A stretch of DNA of 64,000 bases from Pseudomonas sp. Teo4 (GTDB lineage: Bacteria; Pseudomonadota; Gammaproteobacteria; Pseudomonadales; Pseudomonadaceae): NCBI RefSeq assembly GCF_034387475.1, contig NZ_JAXCIL010000001.1:2728001-2792000 (forward strand), in the 5' to 3' direction. The notes beneath the pieces were generated by a model. The model saw only the letters and a program-made list of their open reading frames with translations, did no database searches and had not been told where the DNA came from. Positions within the stretch are counted from its first letter, which is position 1. Each line of letters opens with the position of its first letter. The translations under genes and the position numbers were made by a program. Below are positions 17,539-26,122 of this stretch, piece after piece.

Positions 17539-17934
17539 TCAGCGGGCAGATTGGGTGGGTACGGCGTCCGGCGCTTCAAGCAGTTCCTGCCTGAGTACCT
17601 CGATGCCTTTGCGCGCATCTTCGAGCTGTTCCTGCGTCTTGCTGGCCAACGCCTTGCGCTCGGCCAGGCGAGCGTCAGCCTCGGATTGCTCGGCCAACAG
17701 ACGCGCCTTGCCGACGTTCAGCTCGCCCAGTGCACGTTCCATGGTGTTGAGCTTGTCCTGGGCGGCCCGCATCTCGACCGGGGCATACTGGGTGGCATCG
17801 GCAGACACCGCACGGTTGACCGCGTTGCGGGTCAACTCGACCTGTTCGCTGGGAATTATCACGCTGGAGCACCCACCTAGAACCAGCAACAAACTTGCAA
17901 GGGTGAGCGTTGTAGGGATGGATCTGGCACGCAT
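17539..17934 (-). CDS. DUF4398-type lipoprotein
   Basis: 131 aa. Lipobox VLGG-C22, then an almost entirely helical chain rich in Ala, Glu, Gln and Arg (EMRAAQDKLNTMERALGELN; LLAEQSEADARLAERKALA) that looks like a coiled coil. It resembles the N-terminal part of the downstream OmpA-like lipoprotein, suggesting duplication and possible pairing. Function is unknown. The 282-bp gap upstream (17935-18216) shows no further gene. Confidence 0.85.
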   Translation of the reverse strand: MRARSIPTTLTLASLLLVLGGCSSVIIPSEQVELTRNAVNRAVSADATQYAPVEMRAAQDKLNTMERALGELNVGKARLLAEQSEADARLAERKALASKTQEQLEDARKGIEVLRQELLEAPDAVPTQSAR

Positions 17935-18216
17935 GGAACATCTCCGAAAATGCGTTCACGAACCTTCAGGCTCGCCGTACAAGCAGTGGCCTGGAGGGGT
18001 TGGCATCAGGGGGAAGAGATCCGCGATGTTCACAGCCTGCGTGATGGAGCAAGCGACGCTCGCAACCAGCAGAGAATAGAAATAAACATCTCGGAAAGCC
18101 TGAAGCAGAAGCGCGGCCAGACTATTCCGAGAGTTGAAGGAATCCCTATCAGGGTCGTTGAACAGGGCTTGTAGGAGTTTTCAGTAGGGTAGGTTCAGAC
18201 CAGAGGAACGTTACCC

Positions 18217-18714
18217 CTACAGGGTGCCATGCGCCTTGAGCTTGAGCTTCTCGGTATCGACGCGCACGAACACCGAGTCCGCCGTGACGGTTAGTACTTC
18301 ACCTGCCCAGACCTCACAGATCACCCGACTCTTGCGCCCCACCTCGCCTTCCACCCGCGCCTTGAGCAACAACTCGACGCCCATTGGCGTCGGCTTCAGG
18401 TAGGTGAGGTTGAGCGTGCCGGTGACGCAGTCGATGCGCGGCAAGCTGCCCGGCTCACGCCCTTCGGCGCGGTAGTGATAGGCCATGGCGGTCCAGTTGG
18501 AATGGCAGTCGACCAGCATGGCCAGCAGGCCACCGTAGACCAGGCCGGGCCAGCCGATGAACGTGCTGTCGGGCGAATGCCGGCATACCAGGTGAACGCC
18601 ATCAGCGTCCCAATGGCTTTGCACGTGCAGGCCGCTGGGGTGGGAACAGCCGCAGCCAAAGCAGGTGCCGTCCGGCGCGGCCAGCATCTGCAGGGAAAGA
18701 GCTTGATCGTTCAT
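18217..18714 (-). CDS. PaaI/hotdog-fold thioesterase-like protein
   Basis: 165 aa with a hotdog-fold layout: GLVYGGLLAMLVDCHSNWTA carries the central helix with the usual acidic residue, followed by beta strands LNLTYLKPTPMGVELLLKA and SRVICEVWAGEVLTVTADSVFV. An N-terminal CFGCG motif (about residue 20) is found in a subset of the family and may bind a metal. Probably hydrolyses an acyl-CoA; substrate unknown. The start ATG 18714 has AGGAAG upstream. Lies downstream of gabP in the same direction but behind a terminator. Confidence 0.8.
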   Translation of the reverse strand: MNDQALSLQMLAAPDGTCFGCGCSHPSGLHVQSHWDADGVHLVCRHSPDSTFIGWPGLVYGGLLAMLVDCHSNWTAMAYHYRAEGREPGSLPRIDCVTGTLNLTYLKPTPMGVELLLKARVEGEVGRKSRVICEVWAGEVLTVTADSVFVRVDTEKLKLKAHGTL

Positions 18715-18787
18715 ACGCTTCCTGTGCTTGTTGGAATGGGAAGGGATGTCAGCCCCGATGGTAGCGCCGGGCGTTGCCAGCGCCAAC

Positions 18788-18812
18788 GAGAAAGGGGCGC
18801 CATGCGCCCCTT
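18788..18812 (-). terminator. Terminator downstream of gabP
   Basis: Minus strand: AAGGGGCGC, ATG, GCGCCCCTT then TCTCG. The perfect 9-bp stem has a 3-nt loop and a short T-rich tail, starting about 20 nt after the gabP stop. Confidence 0.75.
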
Positions 18813-18829
18813 GATGATTCACTGCTCGA

Positions 18830-20212
18830 TCAGGCTGTCTGCGCAACCACGTTGCTGCGACGCTGGGTCAGCGACACCAGCAGAATGAACAGAGTCACCC
18901 CAGCTGTCATCAGCGTCTCGTAGCGGTAGGCATCACTGAACAGCATGTAACCCAGCACCATGACGATGGTGCCGATCACCAGCCAGGTCAGCCACGGGAA
19001 CAACCACATCTTCAGCTCCAGCGGGCGGCCTTCGCGTTCGGCACGGGCACGCATGCGCAGTTGCGAAACGGCGATCACCAGGTACACCAGCAAGGCGATG
19101 GCGCCCGTGGTGGACAACAGGAAACCGAACACCTTGCCGGGGAACACATAGTTGACGAAGCAACCAGCGAAGCCCGCCAAGGTCGAGAGGATGACCGCCA
19201 CGGTCGGCACGCCAGCGCCGGAGATACGTTTGGTCATGCTCAGCGCCTGGCCACGGGCACCCAGGGAGTACAGCATCCGCGACGCGGTGTAGAGGCCAGA
19301 GTTCATGCAGCTGGTCACGGCCACCAACACCACCAGGTCGACCAGCAACTTGGCGCCGGGCACGTTGAGCACTTCCAGCACGCGCTGGAACGAGCCCACC
19401 GCTTTCAGGGCCGGGTCGTTCCATGCCACCAGCGACACCACCAGGAAGATCGACGCCAGGTAGAAGATCGCGATGCGGTACACCACCAGGTTGGTGGCGC
19501 GGCGGATCTTGTCTTTCGGGTTGGCCGTCTCGTCAGCAGCAATGGTGACGATCTCGGCACCGAAGAACGAGAAGATGGTGATCAGCACACCACCGAGCAC
19601 GGTGCCGAAGCCGTTGGGCATGAAGCCGCCGTTGTCCCACAACCGGCTCACACCAGACACCTCGGCCAACGGCCAGAAGCCGAACACCGCCAGGCTGCAG
19701 ACCACGATGAAGGCAATGATGGCAAGCACCTTGACCAGCGCGAACCAGTATTCGAAGGCACCGAAGTTCTTCACGCTGATCAGGTTGGTGCCCGACAGCA
19801 CGACCATGATCAGGAACGCGAACAACCATGACGGCACGGCCGGGAAGTAGGCGTGGAGAATATCCGCACCGGCGATGGCCTCGACCGGGATGATCAGCAC
19901 CCAGAACCACCAGTACAACCAGCCGATGGTGAAGCCCGCCCAAGGGCCGATGGCCTCGGAGGCGTAGGTGGAGAACGAGCCGCTGTTGGGGTTGGCGATG
20001 GCCATTTCGCCCAACATGCGCATCACCAGCAGTACCAGCAGGCCGGTCATGGCGTAGGAGATGAGAATCGCCGGGCCAGCGGTGGCGATGGCGTTGGAGG
20101 AACCGATGAACAGGCCAGCGCCGATGATGCCGGCAATGGAAATCATGGACACCTGACGGGAAGTCAGGCCGTGCTGCAAGGAACGCTGTTTGTTGTTGTG
20201 TAGCGAAGCCAT
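18830..20212 (-). CDS. gabP: GABA permease-type amino acid transporter (APC superfamily)
   Basis: 460 aa with 12 predicted membrane helices. Typical AAT-family features: GLTSRQVSMISIAGIIGAGL at the first helix, GEMAIANPNSGSFSTYASEA near residue 70, and FSFFGAEIVTIAADETANPK near residue 220. The match to GabP and its position beside a LysR regulator and a GABA-transaminase-like gene point to uptake of 4-aminobutyrate or a related omega-amino acid. Divergent from the LysR gene over 255 bp. The substrate is inferred from family and context. Confidence 0.85.
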   Translation of the reverse strand: MASLHNNKQRSLQHGLTSRQVSMISIAGIIGAGLFIGSSNAIATAGPAILISYAMTGLLVLLVMRMLGEMAIANPNSGSFSTYASEAIGPWAGFTIGWLYWWFWVLIIPVEAIAGADILHAYFPAVPSWLFAFLIMVVLSGTNLISVKNFGAFEYWFALVKVLAIIAFIVVCSLAVFGFWPLAEVSGVSRLWDNGGFMPNGFGTVLGGVLITIFSFFGAEIVTIAADETANPKDKIRRATNLVVYRIAIFYLASIFLVVSLVAWNDPALKAVGSFQRVLEVLNVPGAKLLVDLVVLVAVTSCMNSGLYTASRMLYSLGARGQALSMTKRISGAGVPTVAVILSTLAGFAGCFVNYVFPGKVFGFLLSTTGAIALLVYLVIAVSQLRMRARAEREGRPLELKMWLFPWLTWLVIGTIVMVLGYMLFSDAYRYETLMTAGVTLFILLVSLTQRRSNVVAQTA

Positions 20213-20417
20213 GGAGAACCCTCGAATGGGTCGGCCGCCGCAGGGACGGCTGAAAGTTGGAGCAGAATTCTTGTAAGTCCGTAGTGCTGTTTTTCTTGTT
20301 GTGAAGACGCCGGTAGCGGGTATTTCCCTCCTCTTCGCACGACCGGTTGTAATCGTTGATCCAGGTCAGTATTAATCTATAGGCGTGGGTCAACAAACGA
20401 CCTTTTTGAAGCACATG

Positions 20418-20432
20418 ATTCCACTTTGGAAT
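20418..20432. promoter_or_regulatory. LysR-type operator candidate upstream of the regulator gene
   Basis: ATTCCACTTTGGAAT is a palindrome of the form ATTC-N7-GAAT (T-N11-A), 36 nt before the LysR gene and inside the gabP/lysR divergent region. The same ATTC-N7-GAAT arrangement occurs upstream of the transaminase gene (21507-21521). Confidence 0.5.
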
Positions 20433-20467
20433 GAACTCCTCACTTTTTTGCTCGGTATGCGCCCGCC

Positions 20468-21364
20468 ATGTCCAAACGCCTGATGCCCTCCACCACCGCC
20501 TTGCAGTGCTTTGAAGCGGCTGCCCGGCACCTGAGCTTCACCCGTGCGGCGCAGGAACTGCACCTGACCCAGAGCGCCGTCAGCAAGCAGGTGGCGCAGC
20601 TCGAGGACATGCTTTCGCATTCGCTGTTCCAGCGCATTCGCCGACGCCTGCACCTGACCCCGGCCGGCGCGCTGTACCTCACCGAAGTGAACAAGATCCT
20701 CACCCAGATCGACATCTCCAGCCGTTACATCCTCAGCTACGGCGACGAGACCGAAGTGCTGCGCATCGCCACCCAGCCGACCTTCGGTGCCCGTTGGCTG
20801 GTGCCCAGGCTCAAGGGCTTCGGTGACCGCTACCCGCGCATCCACCTGGACATCCGCAACGAACTGGAACCTTTCGACCTGGTGCAGGCCAAGGCCGACA
20901 TTGCGTTCTTCTTCGGCCAAGGCACCTGGCCGGGCGCAACCTGCATCGAACTGTTCAGCGAGGAAGTGGTGCCGGTGTGCGCACCGCAATTGCTGGAAAG
21001 GCACCGCTTCGACAGCGCCGAGGCGTTGACCGAGCACCGCCTGCTGCAGTGCGCATCGCGCCCGGAGGCTTGGCACGAGTGGTTTCTGGGGCTTGGGCTG
21101 CACAGCCAGAACAGCTACCACGGGCCGCGCTTCGACACGTTCTACCTGTGTATCCGGGCCGCCATCGCTGGCTGTGGCATTGCCCTGATTCCCAGGTATC
21201 TGGTGGCCGAGGAACTGGGTGAAGGCAAGCTGGTGGTGGCCTGGGACCACCCGGTGCCGAGCAATGGCCGACACTTCATCGCCCATGCCGAGCATGCTGC
21301 GGAGGTGCCCAAGATCAGGGCCTTCGTGCAGTGGATTCGTGAGCGAGTGGCGCAAGGGGATTGA
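20468..21364 (+). CDS. LysR-family transcriptional regulator (GcvA-like)
   Basis: 298 aa. N-terminal winged helix-turn-helix (about residues 9-66; FTRAAQELHLTQSAVSKQVAQ), then a two-lobed periplasmic-binding-like effector domain (about 92-295). It is placed between a divergent GABA permease gene and a downstream transaminase gene, so it is the likely local regulator of both. Two matching palindromes in the flanking promoters support this. The effector is probably the amino acid or a breakdown product. ATG 20468 gives the usual family N terminus. Confidence 0.88.
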   Translation: MSKRLMPSTTALQCFEAAARHLSFTRAAQELHLTQSAVSKQVAQLEDMLSHSLFQRIRRRLHLTPAGALYLTEVNKILTQIDISSRYILSYGDETEVLRIATQPTFGARWLVPRLKGFGDRYPRIHLDIRNELEPFDLVQAKADIAFFFGQGTWPGATCIELFSEEVVPVCAPQLLERHRFDSAEALTEHRLLQCASRPEAWHEWFLGLGLHSQNSYHGPRFDTFYLCIRAAIAGCGIALIPRYLVAEELGEGKLVVAWDHPVPSNGRHFIAHAEHAAEVPKIRAFVQWIRERVAQGD

Positions 21365-21377
21365 GGGTGCCAGTGCC

Positions 21378-21471
21378 GGCCCTTTCGCGGGTAAACCCGC
21401 TCCCACAGGTACTGCACAGAGCCTGAATCCAACGGTGAACCTGTGGGAGCGGGTTTACCCGCGAAAGGGCC
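21378..21471. repeat. REP pair (REPIN) A
   Basis: 33-nt arms 21378-21410 and 21439-21471 are perfect inverted repeats around a 28-nt spacer. The core is CGCGGGTAAACCCGCTCCCACAG. Located between the LysR and transaminase genes. Confidence 0.9.
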
Positions 21472-21506
21472 AATTCATGAATCTGAGGAATGACCGCAAT
21501 CCAATA

Positions 21507-21521
21507 ATTCGTTTGCGGAAT
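21507..21521. promoter_or_regulatory. LysR-type operator candidate upstream of the transaminase
   Basis: ATTCGTTTGCGGAAT has the same ATTC-N7-GAAT form as the site at 20418-20432 and lies 54 nt before the transaminase start. It is a plausible binding site for the neighbouring LysR protein. Confidence 0.5.
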
Positions 21522-21574
21522 AATACCTTTGCACGCTTGGATAATAAGAAACTCGAACAAAGGTTTGCGTGCCC

Positions 21575-22825
21575 ATGCATCAGGAAAGTATCAGCCAATC
21601 CATTGCCATCGTTCACCCGATCACACTTTCCCATGGCCGCAATGCCGAAGTTTGGGACACTGACGGCAAACGTTATATCGACTTCGTCGGCGGTATCGGC
21701 GTGCTCAACCTGGGCCATTGCAACCCGGCAGTGGTCAAGGCGATCCAGGACCAGGCCACACGCCTCACCCACTACGCGTTCAACGCCGCGCCCCATGGCC
21801 CGTACCTGGGCCTGATGGAGCGCCTGAGCCAGTTCGTGCCGGTCAGCTACCCCTTGGCCGGCATGCTCACCAACAGCGGTGCGGAGGCTGCCGAAAACGC
21901 CCTCAAGGTTGCCCGTGGCGCAACCGGCAAACGCGCCGTCATCGCCTTCGACGGCGGCTTCCACGGCCGCACCCTGGCAACCCTGAACCTCAACGGTAAA
22001 GTCGCCCCGTACAAGCAACGGGTGGGCGAGTTGCCTGGCCCGGTCTATCACCTGCCCTACCCCAGCGCCGACACCGGCGTCACCTGTGAGCAGGCACTCA
22101 AGGCCATGGACCGCCTGTTCAGTGTCGAACTGGCGGTGGAAGACGTGGCGGCATTCATATTCGAACCGGTTCAGGGCGAAGGCGGCTTCCTCGCCCTAGA
22201 CCCTGCATTCGCCCAGGCCCTGCGCAGGTTCTGCGACGAACGGGGGATTCTGATCATCATCGACGAGATTCAGTCAGGCTTTGGCCGCACCGGCCAGCGC
22301 TTCGCCTTCCCACGCTTGGGGATAGAGCCAGACCTGTTGCTGCTGGCCAAGAGCATCGCCGGCGGCATGCCACTGGGCGCGGTGGTCGGGCGTCAGGAAC
22401 TGATGGCGGCCTTGCCCAAGGGTGGCCTGGGCGGTACCTACTCCGGCAACCCGATCGCCTGCGCGGCGGCACTGGCCAGTCTGGAGCAGATGACCGACGA
22501 AAATGTCGCCACCTGGGGCGAGCGGCAGGAACAAGCTATCGTCCGCCGCTTTGAACAGTGGAAGGCCACAGGCTTGAGTGCGTACATCGGCCGACTGACC
22601 GGCGTGGGCGCGATGCGTGGGATCGAATTCGTTAACAGCGATGGCAGCCCGGCACCAGCCCAACTGGCGAAGGTCATGGAAGCAGCACGGGCCAAAGGCC
22701 TGCTGCTGATGCCCAGCGGCAAAGCGCGGCACATCATCCGCCTGCTGGCACCGCTGACCATCGAGGCCGACGTGCTCGAGGAAGGGCTGGATATCCTCGA
22801 GCAGTGCCTGGCGGAACTGGGCTGA
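21575..22825 (+). CDS. gabT: 4-Aminobutyrate transaminase-like class III aminotransferase
   Basis: 416 aa, PLP-dependent. D230 in IIIDEIQSGFGRTG contacts the PLP ring nitrogen, and K259 in LLAKSIAGG forms the Schiff base; TNSGAEAAENALKVAR near residue 100 is also typical. It converts GABA or a related omega-amino acid to the semialdehyde using 2-oxoglutarate. No gabD lies alongside. I chose ATG 21575; GTG 21569, two codons earlier and closer to AAAGG, is possible. Lies downstream of the LysR gene, with its own leader and a REP pair in between. Confidence 0.85.
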   Translation: MHQESISQSIAIVHPITLSHGRNAEVWDTDGKRYIDFVGGIGVLNLGHCNPAVVKAIQDQATRLTHYAFNAAPHGPYLGLMERLSQFVPVSYPLAGMLTNSGAEAAENALKVARGATGKRAVIAFDGGFHGRTLATLNLNGKVAPYKQRVGELPGPVYHLPYPSADTGVTCEQALKAMDRLFSVELAVEDVAAFIFEPVQGEGGFLALDPAFAQALRRFCDERGILIIIDEIQSGFGRTGQRFAFPRLGIEPDLLLLAKSIAGGMPLGAVVGRQELMAALPKGGLGGTYSGNPIACAAALASLEQMTDENVATWGERQEQAIVRRFEQWKATGLSAYIGRLTGVGAMRGIEFVNSDGSPAPAQLAKVMEAARAKGLLLMPSGKARHIIRLLAPLTIEADVLEEGLDILEQCLAELG

Positions 22826-22828
22826 GGC

Positions 22829-23131
22829 TTACAGGCCCAGTTCAGCAGGCGTCAACATGTCGGATTCGAAGGCAATCCAGCCGCCTTCGAGTTCGGCATG
22901 GCCGTTGACGATCGGGCCGTAGTAGGTCAGGCCGTTTTCCAGGGTCACGCAAATGTGCGTGGCCGATTTTTCCGGTGCCGCGAGCGTACCGACGAAATGC
23001 ACCTTCTTCAGCGTTTCGGTCACTGCCTCAAGGCCAACACGCATGTTGGCGTTTTCCGATGCCTCGACATCGCCTCCGCGATCTTCGGCGCTGATGGTGA
23101 TGGTGGCGGTGTACGGGTACTTGTTGCTCAA
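22829..23131 (-). CDS. Conserved hypothetical protein, 100 aa
   Basis: I do not recognise a named family. Soluble, no signal or membrane segment, acidic, with alternating strands (TATITISAEDRGGDVEASE; THICVTLENGLTYYGPIVNG). The stop lies 3 nt from the convergent transaminase stop. G+C and codon usage match the neighbours, so it looks like a genuine Pseudomonas gene. Confidence 0.7.
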   Translation of the reverse strand: MSNKYPYTATITISAEDRGGDVEASENANMRVGLEAVTETLKKVHFVGTLAAPEKSATHICVTLENGLTYYGPIVNGHAELEGGWIAFESDMLTPAELGL

Positions 23132-23202
23132 GCGGGGTTACCTCGGTTGATGGATGTAGGCAGGCGCGTAGAGTACGGCAGCCGTTACCGGTTGTCTCTA
23201 CT

Positions 23203-23296
23203 GGCCTTATCGCCGGCAAGCCGGCTCCCACATGGGCTGCGCAGATTTTGAGATCACTGCCGTACCTGTGGGAGCCGGCTTGCCGGCGATGAGGCC
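23203..23296. repeat. REP pair (REPIN) B
   Basis: 30-nt arms 23203-23232 and 23267-23296 are inverted with one mismatch. The core is GCCGGCAAGCCGGCTCCCACA. Located between divergently transcribed small genes. Confidence 0.9.
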
Positions 23297-23375
23297 GGGC
23301 CTGCAAAAGGTGATCTGACTGCCCTGATCTGTTAGGGTGCCCGCCGATACACGCCACACCACACGAGGATTTAGC

Positions 23376-23801
23376 GTGAGCGCCGAACAACCCCTGATCG
23401 CCGACCTGTTCGAGGTCGACAAACGCCTGACCCTCAAGCCCGTCGTGGACTTCAACAACTACCTGCGCAATGCCTTCGGCGAAGGCCCGTGCCGCTGCTA
23501 CCGCTGCGCCGAGGGTAGCGACCCGAGCACCTACAGCCACGCGCACACCTTCACCCTCGAAGGCCGTCAACTGCACCGCCGCTTCGCCAGCACCGCTGGC
23601 AGTGACGTGCTGCAAGTGCTGAAAAAGGCCTGGTTGTCCTACACCAAGGCCGACCTGACCCCAATCGGTGTGCTGGACCTGACCACGCTCAAGACCTTCA
23701 CCGAGCCAAGCCTGCACGAACGCCTGCTGGCCCTGCTGCCTGCCAGCGGCCTGGCCCGTGAAGTGGATGGCCAGTGGATGCTGCAAGCCCAGGCCGACTG
23801 A
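23376..23801 (+). CDS. Conserved hypothetical protein with a Cys cluster
   Basis: 141 aa, unknown function. GPCRCYRCAEG (C-x-C-x2-C) near residue 39 suggests a metal site or redox role. The rest is soluble and mixed helix/strand. I chose GTG 23376, which follows GAGG by 7 nt; an earlier in-frame ATG lies before that site. It sits 73 nt upstream of the EF-G gene in the same direction, possibly co-transcribed. Confidence 0.65.
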   Translation: MSAEQPLIADLFEVDKRLTLKPVVDFNNYLRNAFGEGPCRCYRCAEGSDPSTYSHAHTFTLEGRQLHRRFASTAGSDVLQVLKKAWLSYTKADLTPIGVLDLTTLKTFTEPSLHERLLALLPASGLAREVDGQWMLQAQAD

Positions 23802-23874
23802 CGGCCCGGCGGTAAAGCAGGATTCTTCCGGTCTGCTACCTTGGGAGAATCCGCTCATCCGCAGGTAGTCCGTC

Positions 23875-25986
23875 ATGGCCCGTACAACGCCCATCGAGCT
23901 GTACCGCAATATCGGCATCGTCGCCCACGTGGATGCCGGCAAGACCACCACCACGGAACGCATCCTGTTCTACACCGGGGTCAACCACAAGATGGGCGAG
24001 GTGCATGACGGCGCCGCCACCATGGACTGGATGGCCCAGGAGCAGGAGCGCGGCATCACCATCACCTCGGCCGCCACCACCGCCTTCTGGCAGGGTTCGA
24101 CCAAGCAGTTCGCCCACAAGTACCGCTTCAACATCATCGACACCCCCGGCCACGTCGACTTCACCATCGAGGTGGAGCGTTCGTTGCGCGTGCTCGATGG
24201 TGCGGTGGTGGTGTTCAGCGGCGCCGATGGGGTCGAGCCACAATCCGAGACGGTGTGGCGCCAGGCCAACAAGTACCACGTGCCGCGCCTGGCCTACATC
24301 AACAAGATGGACCGCCAGGGCGCCGACTTCCTGCGCGTGGTCAAACAGATCGACCAGCGCCTGGGCCACCACCCGGTGCCCATCCAGCTGGCGATTGGCA
24401 GCGAGGAAAACTTCGTTGGGCAGATCGACCTGGTGAAGATGAAGGCCATCTACTGGAACGACACCGACCAGGGCACCAGCTACCGCGAAGAAGACATCCC
24501 CGCAGAGCTCCAAGCGCTGGCGGATGAATGGCGTGCGCACATGATCGAAGCGGCGGCCGAAGCCAATGACGAACTGACCATGAAGTTTCTCGAAGGCGAA
24601 GAGCTGACCACCGACGAAATCAAGGCAGCGCTGCGCCAACGCACCATCGCCAACGAGATCGTACCGACCATCCTCGGTTCATCGTTCAAGAACAAAGGCG
24701 TGCCGCTGATGCTCGACGCGGTCATCGACTACCTGCCCGCCCCCTCGGAAATCCCGGCGATCAGGGGCACCGACCCGGATGACGAAGAGAAGCACCTGGA
24801 GCGCCATGCCGACGACAACGAACCGTTCTCGGCCCTGGCGTTCAAGATCGCCACTGACCCGTTCGTTGGCACCCTGACCTTCGCCCGGGTGTATTCCGGC
24901 GTGCTCAGCTCCGGCAATGCGGTGCTCAACTCGGTCAAGGGCAAGAAAGAACGGATCGGCCGCATGGTGCAGATGCACGCCAACCAGCGCGCCGAGATCA
25001 AGGACGTCTGCGCCGGCGACATCGCCGCGCTGATCGGCATGAAGGACGTCACCACCGGCGACACCCTGTGCGACATGGACAAGCCGATCATCCTCGAGCG
25101 CATGGACTTCCCCGACCCGGTGATTTCGGTGGCCGTCGAGCCGAAAACCAAGGCCGACCAGGAAAAGATGGGCATCGCCCTTGGCAAGCTGGCCCAGGAA
25201 GACCCCTCATTCCGGGTGAAAACCGACGAGGAAACGGGCCAGACCATCATCTCCGGCATGGGTGAACTGCACCTGGACATCATCGTCGACCGCATGCGCC
25301 GCGAGTTCAACGTCGAGGCCAACATCGGCAAGCCGCAGGTGGCCTACCGCGAGAAAATCCGCAACACCTGCGAAATCGAAGGCCGCTTCGTGCGTCAGTC
25401 TGGCGGGCGTGGCCAGTACGGTCACTGCTGGATCCGCTTCGCCCCTGGTGACGAGGGCAAGGAAGGCCTGGAGTTCGTCAACGAGATCGTCGGCGGCGTG
25501 GTACCACGCGAATACATTCCGGCCATCCAGAAAGGCATCGAAGAGCAGATGAAGAACGGCGTTCTGGCCGGGTACCCGCTGATCAACCTCAAGGCCGCAG
25601 TGTTTGACGGTTCCTATCACGACGTCGACTCCAACGAGATGGCCTACAAGATCGCCGCCTCCATGGCCACCAAGCAGCTGTCGCAGAAAGGCGGCGCGGT
25701 GCTGCTGGAGCCGGTGATGAAAGTCGAGGTGGTCACACCCGAGGAGTACCAGGGTGACATTCTGGGCGACTTGAGCCGACGCCGCGGGATGATTCAGGAT
25801 GGCGACGAGACGCCTGCAGGCAAGGTGATCCGGGCCGAGGTGCCACTGGGCGAGATGTTCGGCTATGCCACGTCGATGCGCTCGATGACCCAGGGGCGGG
25901 CCAGTTTCTCGATGGAGTTCACCAAGTATGCCGAGGCTCCGGCGAGCATTGCCGATGGCATTGTGAAGAAGAGTCGCGGGGAATAG
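23875..25986 (+). CDS. fusB: Elongation factor G (second, stand-alone copy)
   Basis: 703 aa, full length, domains I-V. GTP-binding motifs: [10 protein letters not shown] (17-26), the RGITI switch, DTPGH and NKMD. Catalyses ribosomal translocation or takes part in recycling. It is not next to rpsL, rpsG and tuf, so it is not the str-operon fusA. Pseudomonads often carry a second copy, which I name fusB with moderate certainty. Whether it works in translocation, recycling or fusidic-acid tolerance cannot be told from sequence alone. Confidence 0.9.
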   Translation: MARTTPIELYRNIGIVAHVDAGKTTTTERILFYTGVNHKMGEVHDGAATMDWMAQEQERGITITSAATTAFWQGSTKQFAHKYRFNIIDTPGHVDFTIEVERSLRVLDGAVVVFSGADGVEPQSETVWRQANKYHVPRLAYINKMDRQGADFLRVVKQIDQRLGHHPVPIQLAIGSEENFVGQIDLVKMKAIYWNDTDQGTSYREEDIPAELQALADEWRAHMIEAAAEANDELTMKFLEGEELTTDEIKAALRQRTIANEIVPTILGSSFKNKGVPLMLDAVIDYLPAPSEIPAIRGTDPDDEEKHLERHADDNEPFSALAFKIATDPFVGTLTFARVYSGVLSSGNAVLNSVKGKKERIGRMVQMHANQRAEIKDVCAGDIAALIGMKDVTTGDTLCDMDKPIILERMDFPDPVISVAVEPKTKADQEKMGIALGKLAQEDPSFRVKTDEETGQTIISGMGELHLDIIVDRMRREFNVEANIGKPQVAYREKIRNTCEIEGRFVRQSGGRGQYGHCWIRFAPGDEGKEGLEFVNEIVGGVVPREYIPAIQKGIEEQMKNGVLAGYPLINLKAAVFDGSYHDVDSNEMAYKIAASMATKQLSQKGGAVLLEPVMKVEVVTPEEYQGDILGDLSRRRGMIQDGDETPAGKVIRAEVPLGEMFGYATSMRSMTQGRASFSMEFTKYAEAPASIADGIVKKSRGE

Positions 25987-26012
25987 CCCGGCTGCTATGA
26001 ACCTAAGCTATT

Positions 26013-26100
26013 GCATTCGCGGGTAAACCCGCTCCCACAGGCACAGCGCTGGCCTCAAGGGCAGTGGCGCAACTGTGGGAGCGGGTTTACCCGCGAATGC
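26013..26100. repeat. REP pair (REPIN) C
   Basis: 28-nt arms 26013-26040 and 26073-26100 form a perfect inverted repeat in the gap between the convergent EF-G and SulP genes. It may also end transcription from both sides. Confidence 0.9.
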
Positions 26101-26122
26101 GTTCGTTAGGCAATAGCCTCAT

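Noticed and set aside
21378-21471. REP pairs as CRISPR repeats
   Set aside because: They are inverted, not direct, repeats; copies are isolated in different gaps and no array or cas gene is present.
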